Source of the DNA: Semisulcospira habei
Lineage: Eukaryota; Mollusca; Gastropoda; Semisulcospiridae
Direction: 5' to 3'
NCBI GenBank assembly: GCA_036245525.1
Contig: BTPG01000001.1
Span: forward strand, 176,500,164-176,564,163
Length of the DNA stretch: 64,000 nt
Within the stretch, counting starts at the first letter, position 1, and every line of letters begins with the position of its first letter. Below the pieces are notes generated by a model, which had not been told where the DNA came from, did no database searches, and saw only the letters and a list, made by a program, of their open reading frames with translations. Shown piece after piece: positions 49,274 through 60,294 of this stretch. The translations under genes were made by a program, and so were the position numbers.

Positions 49274-50348
49274 AAAATTCGGCTACCGTTGATGCTTCGG
49301 AAAAGCCAAATTTGGTCAAAATATCAATTAATATCATCATTATGGAATGTCAGTGGTGATTTTGAATATCTCACCTGGTTTTGAAGAAAAAAATTATTTA
49401 TATGAATGTTCTGGGTTTTTTTTTTTTTTTTTCATTTTTTTAGTATGTTAGCGAAGGGAAGCTATTCATAGCTCCCAAATTAAGCTGAAATTAAACAATT
49501 GGCACTGACATTCCATAATAAACCCACTTGTAAACTTGCATGTAAAATTTCACTATCATCTGACAAGTACATTTTCAGATATTTGTTTCCTCAGTATGTA
49601 CCACCCCCAAAAGTACAATATTGAGAAAACCGCAAAAACAAGTTTCAGCAATGAGCCGTTTTCCCCCCATCATACACAGCACTAACATATCACCTGAAAT
49701 CGTTGGCTTATGGTGTTTTTCGTTGGCTTATGGTGTTTTTCACACGATAAAACCTTTATGCTGTGCAGACATGCAAACTTTCCAGAAACCCTGTGTGTAC
49801 CTACACCCCGATGCTTTAGTTTTTCATGCTTAGTTAGTGACTATTACTTGTTGTACTCGTGTTCGAGGAAGAAGAAGAAGAATTGTTGTACTCGGCCTGC
49901 ACACTTATTGCGTCCAGTTTGTTGATAAGCACTAATCTTCACAACTGTCTGGTGACAATAAACCATTTTAACAACATTCTAAATTGCTAGGATCACCAAG
50001 CAAACCCAGGTGGATTAGGTATTGTGAATCAACGTTACCTAGAGTAGACACAATGATGCACTATTGAAGCACCCCAGTGCCTGTTTGTTTTCCACTGTAT
50101 ACGCTTCACACAGATAACTGGTATTCAGACAGAATGTATGGTAGATGTAAGCAGAAGGTTGGTACAGTAATTGGCAATATCTGTCAGGGTTCATGCTCAC
50201 AACCATAGGTTCCTAACTTAGATGTAGTTGCACTTGTCAAAGTGTGACTCACTGGTGAAAACCAATCTGTCCGAGCTGTTTTGTCGTTGTAAAAGGATAT
50301 ATGCGTGTTTACTGTGGCAGCAGATGACGTTCGGCTTTCTCACCACAG
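49274..50348. other. Host DNA, nothing recognised
   Basis: Contains a T-run near 49413-49440 and a duplicated GTTGGCTTATGGTGTTTTTC at about 49702 and 49722. No gene is seen. Confidence 0.4.
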
Positions 50349-50398
50349 GAAAACAATTCCATTTCAATCATTGTTCAACATTCTTAAAAGTCGGAAGG
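50349..50398 (+). CDS. Candidate host gene exon 3 (weak)
   Basis: Acceptor CTTTCTCACCACAG and donor AAGG|GTAAGC enclose 50 bases. In the phase left by the exon at 48317-48461 the exon is open (KTIPFQSLFNILKSRK). Short and unsupported by homology; the phase match could be chance. Confidence 0.25.
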
Positions 50399-51417
50399 GT
50401 AAGCCAAGGGTAAATATACATGAACACTTGTCTCACACGAGTTTACATTTATGGCTTTCTTGTGTTTCAGCATATACAAATTATGCTTGTACATCCGTGC
50501 AGTTTAGACAAACTGTTAATGCTAAATATACTCTGCTGAAGACGGAAAAAATTGGTTTAGAGATCTGTCAGCTTTGAGGAGTAGTGCTGTTCCTAAAGTA
50601 TCAGAAGCTGCAATCTAGTTTGTTACATGCCCCTGTATTCTGGTCATTGCATGCCAGTTGTTACATTACTTGAAATAGGAGAGACTGAATTCGTAATGAA
50701 AACATAATGATTTACCACAAGTAAATAAAGTATTTAAACATCTTGTCAACTGAATTCATAATGAAAACATAATGATTTACCACAATTAAATAAAGTATTT
50801 AAACATCTTGTATGTCTGACAATATATAAATCGGTTAGTTCATGAAATGTGCATACAGCTTTAAAAAGCAGCCTGTTCACATCACACCTCATACACACCC
50901 ATTTTGCATGCTCATGGTGATTGCAGTGGAAGATGTAAACACATACCATACTAATGAGGCTGCATTTTATAATTTGAACCATAATGGTTTACTCCAGAAT
51001 CACACCTACATCATTACAATGGCAGCTGCATCTTGCCTGAGTTCAGAACTTTCACAGTGCACTTTGTAGTCTCTGACCAAGGAAAACAAATATGTGTATG
51101 ATGTACATTGATCTTTTTATAATGGAAAATCATATAATCAAGTGATTGCTTGTGCATATGATGTTGGACTATCATTCCTGCAAACACGAGTGTTGGGCGA
51201 CATTTACTATGCGGGACGTGGTACTGCCGAAATCCTAACACTTTCTCGCTACGAACGGACCTGTGCACAATATTCATTATCACATCTGTGATATTAAACA
51301 CCTGTGTTTCCTTGAGCTGGCAAATTTCTTTCACGTATGCATACGTTTTGTCAGTAGTGATGAGAGCGTCTCACAATGAATGTACAGATAGTTTCTGATC
51401 AGACCAAAATATTCCGT
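50399..51417. repeat. Host DNA with a 65-bp tandem duplication
   Basis: A unit starting ACTGAATTC(G/A)TAATGAAAAC is present at 50684-50746 and 50749-50811. No gene is recognised in the rest. Confidence 0.75.
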
Positions 51418-51466
51418 GCTGTCGGGACGTTAAGCAATGTACAATCAATCAATCAATCAATCAATC
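51418..51466 (+). mobile_element. 3' end of an (AATC)n-tailed retroelement
   Basis: GCTGTCGGGACGTTAAGCAA followed by TGTACAATCAATCAATC. Same tail as the elements at 5825-6205 and 59864-60255; the body is missing. Confidence 0.8.
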
Positions 51467-52575
51467 CAAAATATTCTGATGTTACAACAGACGAAAGATG
51501 TGAGATTCCTGAATCTAAATTGTTCAGATCTACAGTGCTCTATTGAGCGCTGAATGCAGAATTTTGAATTTCTTTGAATGCACACTTCTGCTCCAAGGTC
51601 AAGCAGTTCACAAACAAATCATAAAAGTCTTTGATCTCACCCTTTGTATCTTTGATTTTTGCACATTATGCTTTGCCAAATCATTAGAGCACCTACCTGC
51701 GAACAGTTGGTTGGCAGGTCCTTTCGAAAGGACTGACTCACAGCTGCAGATGATGTTTGTGCCTAATCTGGACACGGGCAGTTTTGTTTTCCTGTATATT
51801 ACGATTATACACGTTCTTCAGTCTCACTCCTGTCTGTCATGTTGACTAAATTCCGCTGCGGATTTATCTAAACAACGCGTTTTAGCTTGTAATCTGCCAA
51901 AAACCATACTCGCAAGGTGCGAGTTGTATCCGACACGAAGTTAGCCGAACAGACTTGAAAATACATTTGAACCAATCAGAGACGCACATTTATGTGATGC
52001 TCCTGATCGAAATTGTCATAAGACCAAATTTGGAAGTTATCGAAAATTCCTAGGTTTGCCTCAGGCAGTTTTTTGCCGTTGATTGTTGGTTTAGGCTAGG
52101 GTGAAGGACAAATTACTGCAAGGGAGAGAAGTGGCTTTCAAAAGACATAACTTGTTTCAATGCAGTAAGAAGAATGTGCTCTTTGACCAGGATCGAAAGT
52201 AGGCAAAATGCACATATTTTGAGGGGGAAAAAAATGTAAACAAACTCCGGGTACTTTGTTTATTTAACATTTATGGATGTTTGATAAAAGCTCTGAGGAA
52301 AAAGGAGTATGTTAACGCATAGAGGACACTCAGAACTTGCAGAAAATCCGGAAAATCCCAAACAGCCAACGTAACAGATTTTTGCATTGGAGGTGTCCTA
52401 GCTCGCCTTAATGGTGTTAATTTTCTGAATTAAAAGAATGTTCTACTTGGAGTTTTTGCAGGAGCGATCAATGTGCGTGTGTCAACAACACTATGCTCCC
52501 AATTATCTCCTCCGTTTAAGGAACAACACAGCCATTTGTGAAAACCGTGATACTGCTCTATAAGTTACGCCTCTT
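51467..52575. other. Host DNA, nothing recognised
   Basis: CCGCTGCGGATTTATCTAAACAACG near 51854 (partial) resembles one arm of the palindrome at 43824-43965, perhaps a remnant of the same foldback element. No gene. Confidence 0.35.
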
Positions 52576-52815
52576 ATGCATAAAATTCTTCACCATAAAC
52601 CCCATCTTACCTTCGTATGTTATTTTTGGATAGTCAAAGACAAAACACGAGGAACAGTTTGTTACAGCTACCATGGGCCAGGCTCGATATATATAAAACC
52701 AGCCTTTCGTTCTCAGGTGCTAAAGCCTGGAACGAACTACCACCACAAATTAAATCCATTTCTAACTCTAGAACCTTCAAAACTCGTGTATATAACATCT
52801 TGTTACAGTAACTTA
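52576..52815 (+). pseudogene. CR1-like LINE C-terminal remnant
   Basis: Across two frames it reads HKILHHKPH and FSGAKAWNELPPQIKSISNS with a final FKTRVYNILL. This is the usual C-terminus of CR1/Rex1 LINE polyproteins. Frameshifted and short. Confidence 0.6.
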
Positions 52816-52859
52816 CTGTGGGCAGTGGGCAGATGTTCACATCTGCACGGGACATAGAC

Positions 52860-55800
52860 GACCCCGCCCTCCACGAGTCGCCTGCTGCCTTGCAGGCCTG
52901 GCCGCTTGGCTGCGGAAAGGCTAAGGGAGGAAACCTCTGACATCAAAGCCCCCGTGTCTCCGGGGAAGGCTTTTGAGCCAGAGACTAGGACAAGGACAGT
53001 CTGATATAAAACCTACGACCCGAGGACCTCGATGCCATCGTCCCAGCTTGCTAGGCCATGGCAGATGAACCAAGGGTTTAAAGGGTGGGGCCAGTACTGC
53101 GCACACTGCACTCCACCAAAAAGCTCCACCGCGCAGGCTTTAGGAAACGTCCACGGACCATGACACTGACCATTCCAAGTCCTGTAGCGACGGGCGAGGG
53201 GCGAAACGGCAGGTGAAAGATGTCACTGGAAGCCGCAGTCTCAAACCTGCATGCAGGCGGTTCAGGATATTGGTCGCTTGATGTTGACCTGGGGATGACA
53301 ACATCACTCGGCACACCCTGAACGACCAAGCAGCCTTCTCTAGGGACAGCACTGCTTGCTCCACACGGAGAGGGGCCTAGAAAAGGTGGCCTAACCAAAG
53401 CTCGTCCCCTCGCAACCCCAGTTGGCTAGCCGCGGTCAACGGGCATCTTCTCCTGCGGTCAAAAAACAAGAAAGAATAACGGATCCACTCTCATGACGAC
53501 CACGACCGGACTCAACGTAGCATGCTGGAACGTCCGAACCATGCTCGACAAAGCAGACAGCGGACGCCCTGAACGTCGCTCCGCCCTCATTGCCCATGAA
53601 TTGCGGAGGTTAAACATCGACATCGCCGCGCTCAGCGAAGTACGCCTTCCGGACGAAGGCAGCCTCCAAGAACTTGGTGCTGGGTACACCCTCTACTGGT
53701 CAGGCAGGCCTGCATCAGAAAGACGGCTTTCAGGCGTGGGTTTCATGGTCAAGACATCCATTGCGACTAAGCTGGAAAACCTACCAACGGGCCACTCAGA
53801 CCGCATCATGTCCATGCGCCTCCCACTGAGACACCAGCAGCACATCACCCTTCTCAGTGTGTACTCCCCAACCCTCCTGGCAGAGCCTGCTGAAAAGGAC
53901 AAGTTTTACACTGACCTGCGCAGCCTCCTACAGAGTACCCCTGCAGACGACAAAGTCATCATCCTTGGCGACTTCAACGCCTGAGTGGGCCAGGACTCTG
54001 AAGCCTGGAAAGGAGTCCTCGGCAAGCATGGCGTGGGGAACTGCAATGACAATGGCCGCCTACTATTGGAGTTCTCTGCGGAGCAGCAACTGGTCATCAC
54101 CAACACTACTTTTCAGCAAAAGGACAGTCGAAAGACCACCTGGATGCATCCTCGCTCCAAGCACTGGCACCTTATCGACTATGTCCTAGTGCGTCAGAGG
54201 GACCGCAGTGACGTCCTCCTCACCAGAGTGATGCCCAGCGCAGAGTGCCACACTGACCACCGCCTTGTCCGCTGCAAACTCAGGCTCCACTTCAAGCCAA
54301 AACCCAAGAAATGGGGGCCCCCCAAGAAAAAGCTTGATGTTGCCAGCCTTCAGCGTGACGATGTGAAAGCTGCCTTTCAGACAGATTTACAGCGCAGGCT
54401 CAAAGACACAGCGGACCCAGTAGACTCCTCCCCTGAAACACTTTGGGAACAACTGAAAACTGCTATTGCAAAATCCTCTGCAGAAGTCTTGGGTTTCGCC
54501 AGAAAGAAGAACAAAGACTGGTTTGACGAAAACGATGTAGAGATCCAGGAACACCTAGCAAAAAAAAGAGCCGCCCATCAGGCCCACCTAGCCCAGCCTT
54601 CCTGCCCTGTGAAGAAGTCTGCCTTCCGCCTCGTCTGCAGCAGTCTCCAGCGCAAGCTCAGAGATCTCCAGAATGAGTGGTGGACCAGACTTGCACAGAG
54701 GACCCAGCTTTGTGCTGACAATGGTGACTACAGGGGCTTCTACGAAGCACTGAAAGCAGTGTATGGCCCCAGGCACCTGGTACAAAGTCCCCTGCGAAGC
54801 GCGAATGGCCAGGCACTCCTCACAGATAATACCTCCATCTTGAACCGCTGGTCGGAATACTTTCAGAGCCTCTTCAGCGCTGAGCGCACTGTTCAAGAAG
54901 CAGTCATCCTACAAATCCCACACCTCCCAGTAAAGGTTGAATTGGACGAACCGCCCACCGCTGAAGAGACCCTCACAGCCATCCACCAGCTCAAGAGTGG
55001 CAAAGCAGCAGGCATTGATGGAATACCGCCAGAGATCTGGAAACATGGAGGCACAGCACTGCACAACAAGCTCCATGATCTCTTTCTCTGCTGCTGGGAG
55101 GAAGGAACACTACCAAAAGATCTCCGTGACGCAGTCGTTATCACCCTGTACAAGAACAAAGGCGAGAAGTCTGACTGTTCCAACTATCGGGGAATTACCC
55201 TGCTGTCCATTGCTGGGAAAATCCTTGCAAGGCTGCTCCTAAATCGGCTGGTACCTGCCATCACTGAAGACCAACTCCCAGAGGGCCAGTGTGGCTTCAG
55301 AGCAAACAGGAGCACCACCGATATGGTCTTTGTGCTGAGACAGCTACAGGAGAAGTGCCGCGAGCAGAACAAAGGGCTGTACGTAACATTTGTCGACCTA
55401 ACAAAAGCGTTCGACACTGTGAGCAGGCAAGGCATGTGGCAGATCCTGGAGCGACTTGGCTGTCCCCCAAAGTTCCTCAACATGATTGTCCAGCTACACG
55501 AGGACCAGCAAGGCCAGGTCAGACTCAACAATGACCTCTCAGAACCATTCCCTATTCTCAACGGCGTAAAGCAGGGCTGCGTGCTGGCACCGACCCTCTT
55601 CACCATCTTTTTTAGCATGATGTTGAAGCAGGCCACAGTGGACCTCGATGATGACGATGCAGTGTACATCAGGTATCGTCTCGATGGCAGCCTGTTCAAC
55701 CTCAGACGACTGCAGGCCCACACAAAAACCCTAGACCAACTGATTCGTGAGCTGCTTTTTGCTGATGATGCTGCCCTCGTTGCACACACAGAGAGAGCCC

Positions 55801-56750
55801 TGCAGCGCATGACGTCTTGCTTCGCAGATGCTGCCCAGCTCTTTGGACTCGAGGTCAGTCTGAAAAAGACAGAGGTCCTCCATCAGCCGGCACCCAAGAC
55901 AGTGTATCGCCCTCCTCACATCACCATTGGCGAGTCTGAACTAAAGTCAGTGCACCAGTTTACTTACCTTGGCTGCATTATCACGTCGGACGCCAAGCTG
56001 GACAAGGAGCTTGACAGCAGGCTGGCAAAAGCGAACAGTGCTTTCGGGCGACTTTTCAAGCGGGTGTGGCACAATCAACAGCTGAAAACAGGCACCAAGA
56101 TCAGCGTGTACAGAGCTGTGGTCCTCACCACCCTGCTGTATGGTTCCGAGTCCTGGGCCCTCTACCGCAGCCAACTACGACTCCTCGAACGCTTCCACCA
56201 GCGCTGCCTGCGTACCATCCTGGGCATTCACTGGAGTGACTATGTCACCAACGTCGAGGTCCTTGAACAGGCTGAAACTGTGAGCATCGAGGCTTTGCTG
56301 CTGCGGACACAGCTCCGCTGGGCGGGGCATGTCTCCAGGATGGAGGATCATCGCCTACCAAAGATCACCCTGTTCGGCGAGCTTGCTACTGGACACCGTG
56401 ACAGAGGGGCACCAAAGAAGAGATACAAAGACTGTCTCAAGAAGTCACTTAGTGCCTGCCAAATCGACCACCACCAGTGGTCTTCGCTTGCTGCGGACCG
56501 TGACACCTGGCGCTCCACCATTTACAAGGCAGCTGTCTCCTTTGAGGACTCTCGCAGAGCTAGCCTTAAGGACAAGCGGCTCAGGAGAAAAAACAGAGAT
56601 GCCGCAGCTCAGAACCCTGGCCAGACCTTCCCCTGCAGCCACTGCGGTCGAACCTGCCTGTCTCGGATTGGCCTCCGCAGCCACGAACAAGCCTGCAGAC
56701 GTCGTGGGCAACTCCTATAAAATCTTCGTTCGCGAAGTCAAGCCAAGGAG
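52860..56750 (+). mobile_element. LINE family 3, near full length
   Basis: A GC-richer block starts near 52860. There is a 5' UTR-like segment to 53492, one long coding region (53493-56720) and an end at CGAAGTCAAGCCAAGGAGG near 56750, without poly(A). The 3' end is the same as that of the truncated copy at 47191-47954. It is followed immediately by a CR1-type fragment. The 5' boundary is approximate. Confidence 0.85.
53493..56720 (+). pseudogene. LINE family 3 endonuclease-RT polyprotein with one in-frame stop
   Basis: 1,075 codons lie in a single frame, interrupted only by TGA at 53982-53984 in the endonuclease motif GDFNA-stop-VGQD. A CGA to TGA transition is the simple explanation. Endonuclease blocks: VACWNVRTM, ALSEVRLP, SVYSPT, HLIDYVLV and TDHRLV. 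RT blocks: DAVVITLYKNKGEKSDCSNY, GFRANRSTTD, FVDLTKAFDTV, GVKQGCVLAPTLF and the catalytic FADDAAL. The C-terminus has a Cys/His finger (CSHCGRTC and HEQAC). The clade is not certain. It has been hit by a single mutation and is otherwise coding-competent. Confidence 0.88.
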
Positions 56751-56769
56751 GAGAAGGGAGGAGGACTGA

Positions 56770-57297
56770 AGCAGCTGCACTGGTTGCCCGTAAAATTCCG
56801 CTGCCAGTACAAAATTGCAATTTTCGCCTCTCGGCATTTTGACGGATCTCTCCCGCCGTACCTTTCTGCCAAGCTGTCTGTTTATCAGCCATCACGCACA
56901 CTCCGTTCCTCTAGTGTAAAACTTTTTAAAATCCCAAAACTTAACATGAAAACTGTCGGGGAGCGTTCTTTCACCTTTTTAGCCCCAAGTGTGTGGAACT
57001 CTCTGCCAACTGAAATGCGGAATCTGCCCACATTGTCACAGTTCAAAGCTCACTTAAAGACTTTTCTTTTCTGTCGGGCATTTAACACTTAGCTCATCTT
57101 TAGCTAACTGTTGACTGCCTTTTATTCTGATCCTTGAGGAAATGAATGTATAGTGTTGGGAAGAGATGGGGTGGTTTAAAGTAGTGTATAATCGTGCGTG
57201 TGTCTGAGAGAGAGGGTGTGCTGTTGTGCATGCGCAGTGAGTTCGGTGTTTTCCTGGAGAACAGCGCTATACAAGAACTATGTATTATTATTATTAA
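56770..57297 (+). mobile_element. CR1-like LINE 3' fragment
   Basis: A frame to a stop near 57090 reads LHWLPVKFRCQYKIA, PSRTLRSSSVKLFKIPK, APSVWNSLPTEMRNL and FKAHLKTFLFCRAF, the standard CR1 C-terminus. The 3' UTR ends with a CGCTATACAAGAACTATG and TATTATTATTATTA tail. It is 5'-truncated next to LINE family 3. Confidence 0.85.
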
Positions 57298-58299
57298 GTC
57301 CAATAAACTCCTCCGTATGAGGAAAACATGCAAATCATATAAGCCATGATGTATACCACTTATACTGGCTGACAATTGTTTAAGGATTAATCAGTGTTCA
57401 GAATAGATGCACATCACACCTTCCCTCAGGTGACATGCGTCAATGACTACAATACTACAATACTTTTCTGATGGGCAGTGGTGCGTGCCCATTAACACTT
57501 CCTCAAAAGATAAAGTATGCAATCTGAGTGTGACTGGTGACCTGCTGAGCTCAGAGTGAAGTGTGGTGGGATTAGGGAATTAGCACTTACCTATGGGCAA
57601 GTCCATCACCACAATCAAACGACTATCATGGACCCCTGGGCGGCCCACTGCTTACCCCGGAGGAGACACACAGCACAGTTGGTTTATCGCTTTCTGATTG
57701 GATTATTTCCTCACTGCACATGTCCACAATCGTAGACTTAAACCTGGATGACTACCAAGTCTGATGATACAATGAGGTACCACACAGAAAGAGGTATTGT
57801 TTTCATGAGCCCCCTTGACTGAAGGGGTGCATGAAACTCTGTGGGTGGCTGAGGGAGTGGGTTGGGCCCCAAAGCAGCAGTGATTGGAACTTTCCCACAG
57901 CCGGGGTTGACCTGAAGTCAATGGCTTATTGGCAGATGGCTGCCCCATTCTGGGGATGCAATGATTGTATCACACAGCATGAGGTACTGCTTTACATGAG
58001 CCACTGTGAGTTGCGGGGCACATGACACTGTATGTCTGGGTGCAGATCAGAAGTATCAGAGGATGATGTCTGACTATAAGCCCAGGAACACAATAGGCCC
58101 ACCCACTGATCCCCTAAAATAACAGGAATATTGAATAGTACAACAGAACGTCCACAACATGATAACACAAATATTCATCCTCCCCCTCCCCCCCCCCCCC
58201 AAAAAAAAAAAAATAAATAAATAAAAAAATTGGGGGTGGGTGTGGGGGGTGGGGGGTGGGGGGGCGTGATCCCAGGGCCCTCGCCTGGATCTGCCACTG
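57298..58299. other. Host DNA with homopolymer cluster
   Basis: No gene is seen. At 58180-58265 a run of C, then A, then AAAT repeats and G-rich tracts follow each other. Confidence 0.5.
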
Positions 58300-59110
58300 A
58301 TTCAAGTCACGGTCTTCAAGCTTGGTCCAAGGATACTTTGGCAAGATCTTTCTAAGCGTATAAATTTCAGTGGCCTCTCTCAAAGGTCAAGGTCACAAGG
58401 GGTCCAGATGTAGGTAAGGAATAGCCTTATTTTTACAAATATTTTTTTTTTCTTTCTCAAATGCTATTTTCAAATTTAAACCCAAACTTGATACACAAAT
58501 ACCTGATGATAAAACCTTTCTATTTATACTCATTTGGATGACACCTCCGAAAGGTCAGGGGTCACAAAGAGGTTGGCAAATGTATGAAAAATGTCAGTTT
58601 TTGATGGATTTATTTTTTTTTATCAAAGGTTTCTCATACTTTTCAGTTGAATTTGGCACAAAAGTAGCTGATGATAAGCCCTTTCTATGCATGCTAATTA
58701 AGTTGACCCCTCGCAAAAGTAAAGGGGTCATGGGGGTGGGGGTGACCAGAAAATAATAGGTTTAAAAAAAAACCCGCCATATTTGGACAAAAATCTTTTT
58801 TTTTTTCTGAAATACTATTTTCAGCTTCAAACCTAAACTTGGTACAGAGATACTTGATGGTAAGACCTTTTTATGCATACTCATTTGGATGACACCTTGG
58901 AAAGGGCAAGGGTCAAAAGAGGTTGGCAAATGTATGAAAAATACCAGTTTTTGATAGAATTTTTTAATTAATGTTTTCTCAAACTTTTCAGTCAAATTTG
59001 GCAACAGGTAGCAGATGATAAGCCCTTTCTATGCATACTAATTTAGTTCACCCTTCACAAAGGTCACGGGTCAAAGGGGGGAGGGGTGACCAGAAATTGG
59101 TTTTAAAAAA
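58300..59110. repeat. Dispersed complex repeat, inverse copies
   Basis: Several units with CAAAGGTCAAGGTCACAAGG, CCCAAACTTGATACACAAAT, GATGATAAGCCCTTTCTATG and TTTGGCACAAAAGTAGC. Same family as 16100-17110 and 40560-41420. Confidence 0.78.
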
Positions 59111-59141
59111 GCCACACATTGACCAAAGAAACCTGAAATAC

Positions 59142-59270
59142 AGTAGAACCTCCGATGAACGGTTATCAAGTTTTATGGCCACCTGCTCGTTGCACGGACA
59201 ATGTTTACTATATAAAGTACCTTGATTTTATAGCCACCTGCTGAATGCGGCCAACAGGCAGTGTAATGGA
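59142..59270. mobile_element. Possible pogo/Tigger-like remnant
   Basis: TACAGTAGAACCTCCGATGA resembles the TA plus CAGTAGAACC start of pogo-type elements, followed by repeated GGCCACCTGCT blocks. No matching right end was found, so this is tentative. Confidence 0.3.
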
Positions 59271-59813
59271 GCAACAACAAAAAAAGGGCAAAAATACCTT
59301 GTATCGGGCGCCATCTTGTTTGTGCGACCTACCATGTGTGTTTCGCTCCCAGTGATTTAGTGGTTTTTCGTTGGATGCTGAAAGTGTTTCGTGTGCTGAA
59401 AGTCTGCTGAGTATCGTATAAGAGTGCGCTGATGAGGATTATGCTTGTGTTTCATCAGATCTGGTTGCTGTTTGAGTGGTATCGTATTGAATTGTGTCTG
59501 TCATTTGAATTTTTGTTTACATCGCCATTTTGCTTCTTCAGCAGCGTGGGTTCGCCGGGCCTTTCCGCCGCCATTTTCTTTGTGCTGCGTGCTAGTGTGT
59601 GAAGTGTTTACTGTGTGAGTCTGTTTGCCACCCATGGTTGCATCTGCCGCTTGGTTGTTGTAAACTCGTTCGTGTTCCTACCGTTCTATAGGTTTATGTG
59701 TGCTCTCCTGTCGACATCTCGCCCTCCCCACTTTCAGCGCCATTGCCCGATCTCGCCGCTGACCGACCGGAAATCAGGTCGCTCCCATACCACACCGCTC
59801 ACACACACACCGG

Positions 59814-59845
<32 letters not shown>

Positions 59846-59863
59846 ACTGAACCCTCTTGTCGT

Positions 59864-60255
59864 CTCCCCACCCGGGTCTGCCCTGGGGGACTTGGGTGGG
59901 GTTAGGTACTTTTTAGTTCCCAGGGTCACCCTGGTCAGCCCCACAGGGTGAGTTTTTCTCTCTATTCTGGGGCATGTGTTTCTGTCTACCCTTGGTCCAT
60001 TCACCTGTATTTGCCTTTTTAAAACTCTCCCTACTGTCTGCACTGCCTGTAGCTCTTGATATTGGATGTGTGTTGCTAAATGGTCTTAGCTTTATTTAGG
60101 CCCCATGTGTTAGGTTTATTTAATGTATTTGACCGGCTGGCGACATACATTCAATGTTCTGTTTATTTTTTTTTCACAAGCAGTGCAGGCACGTCCTGAG
60201 AAAGCCTTGTTGCTGTCGGGACGTTAAGCAATGTACAATCAATCAATCAATCAAT
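59864..60255 (+). mobile_element. (AATC)n-tailed retroelement nested in LINE family 4
   Basis: Body and tail match 5825-6205. An imperfect 11-base duplication, CTCTTGTCGTC/CTCTTCTCGTC, flanks it at about 59852-59862 and 60256-60266. It was inserted just upstream of the LINE start codon. Confidence 0.82.
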
Positions 60256-60294
60256 CTCTTCTCGTCCTCCTCTTTCTTGTCCTCACAAAAAATC

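Noticed and set aside
53982..53984. TGA in LINE family 3 as programmed readthrough or selenocysteine
   Set aside because: It lies in an endonuclease catalytic-region motif where a CGA to TGA decay explains it; no recoding signal is evident.
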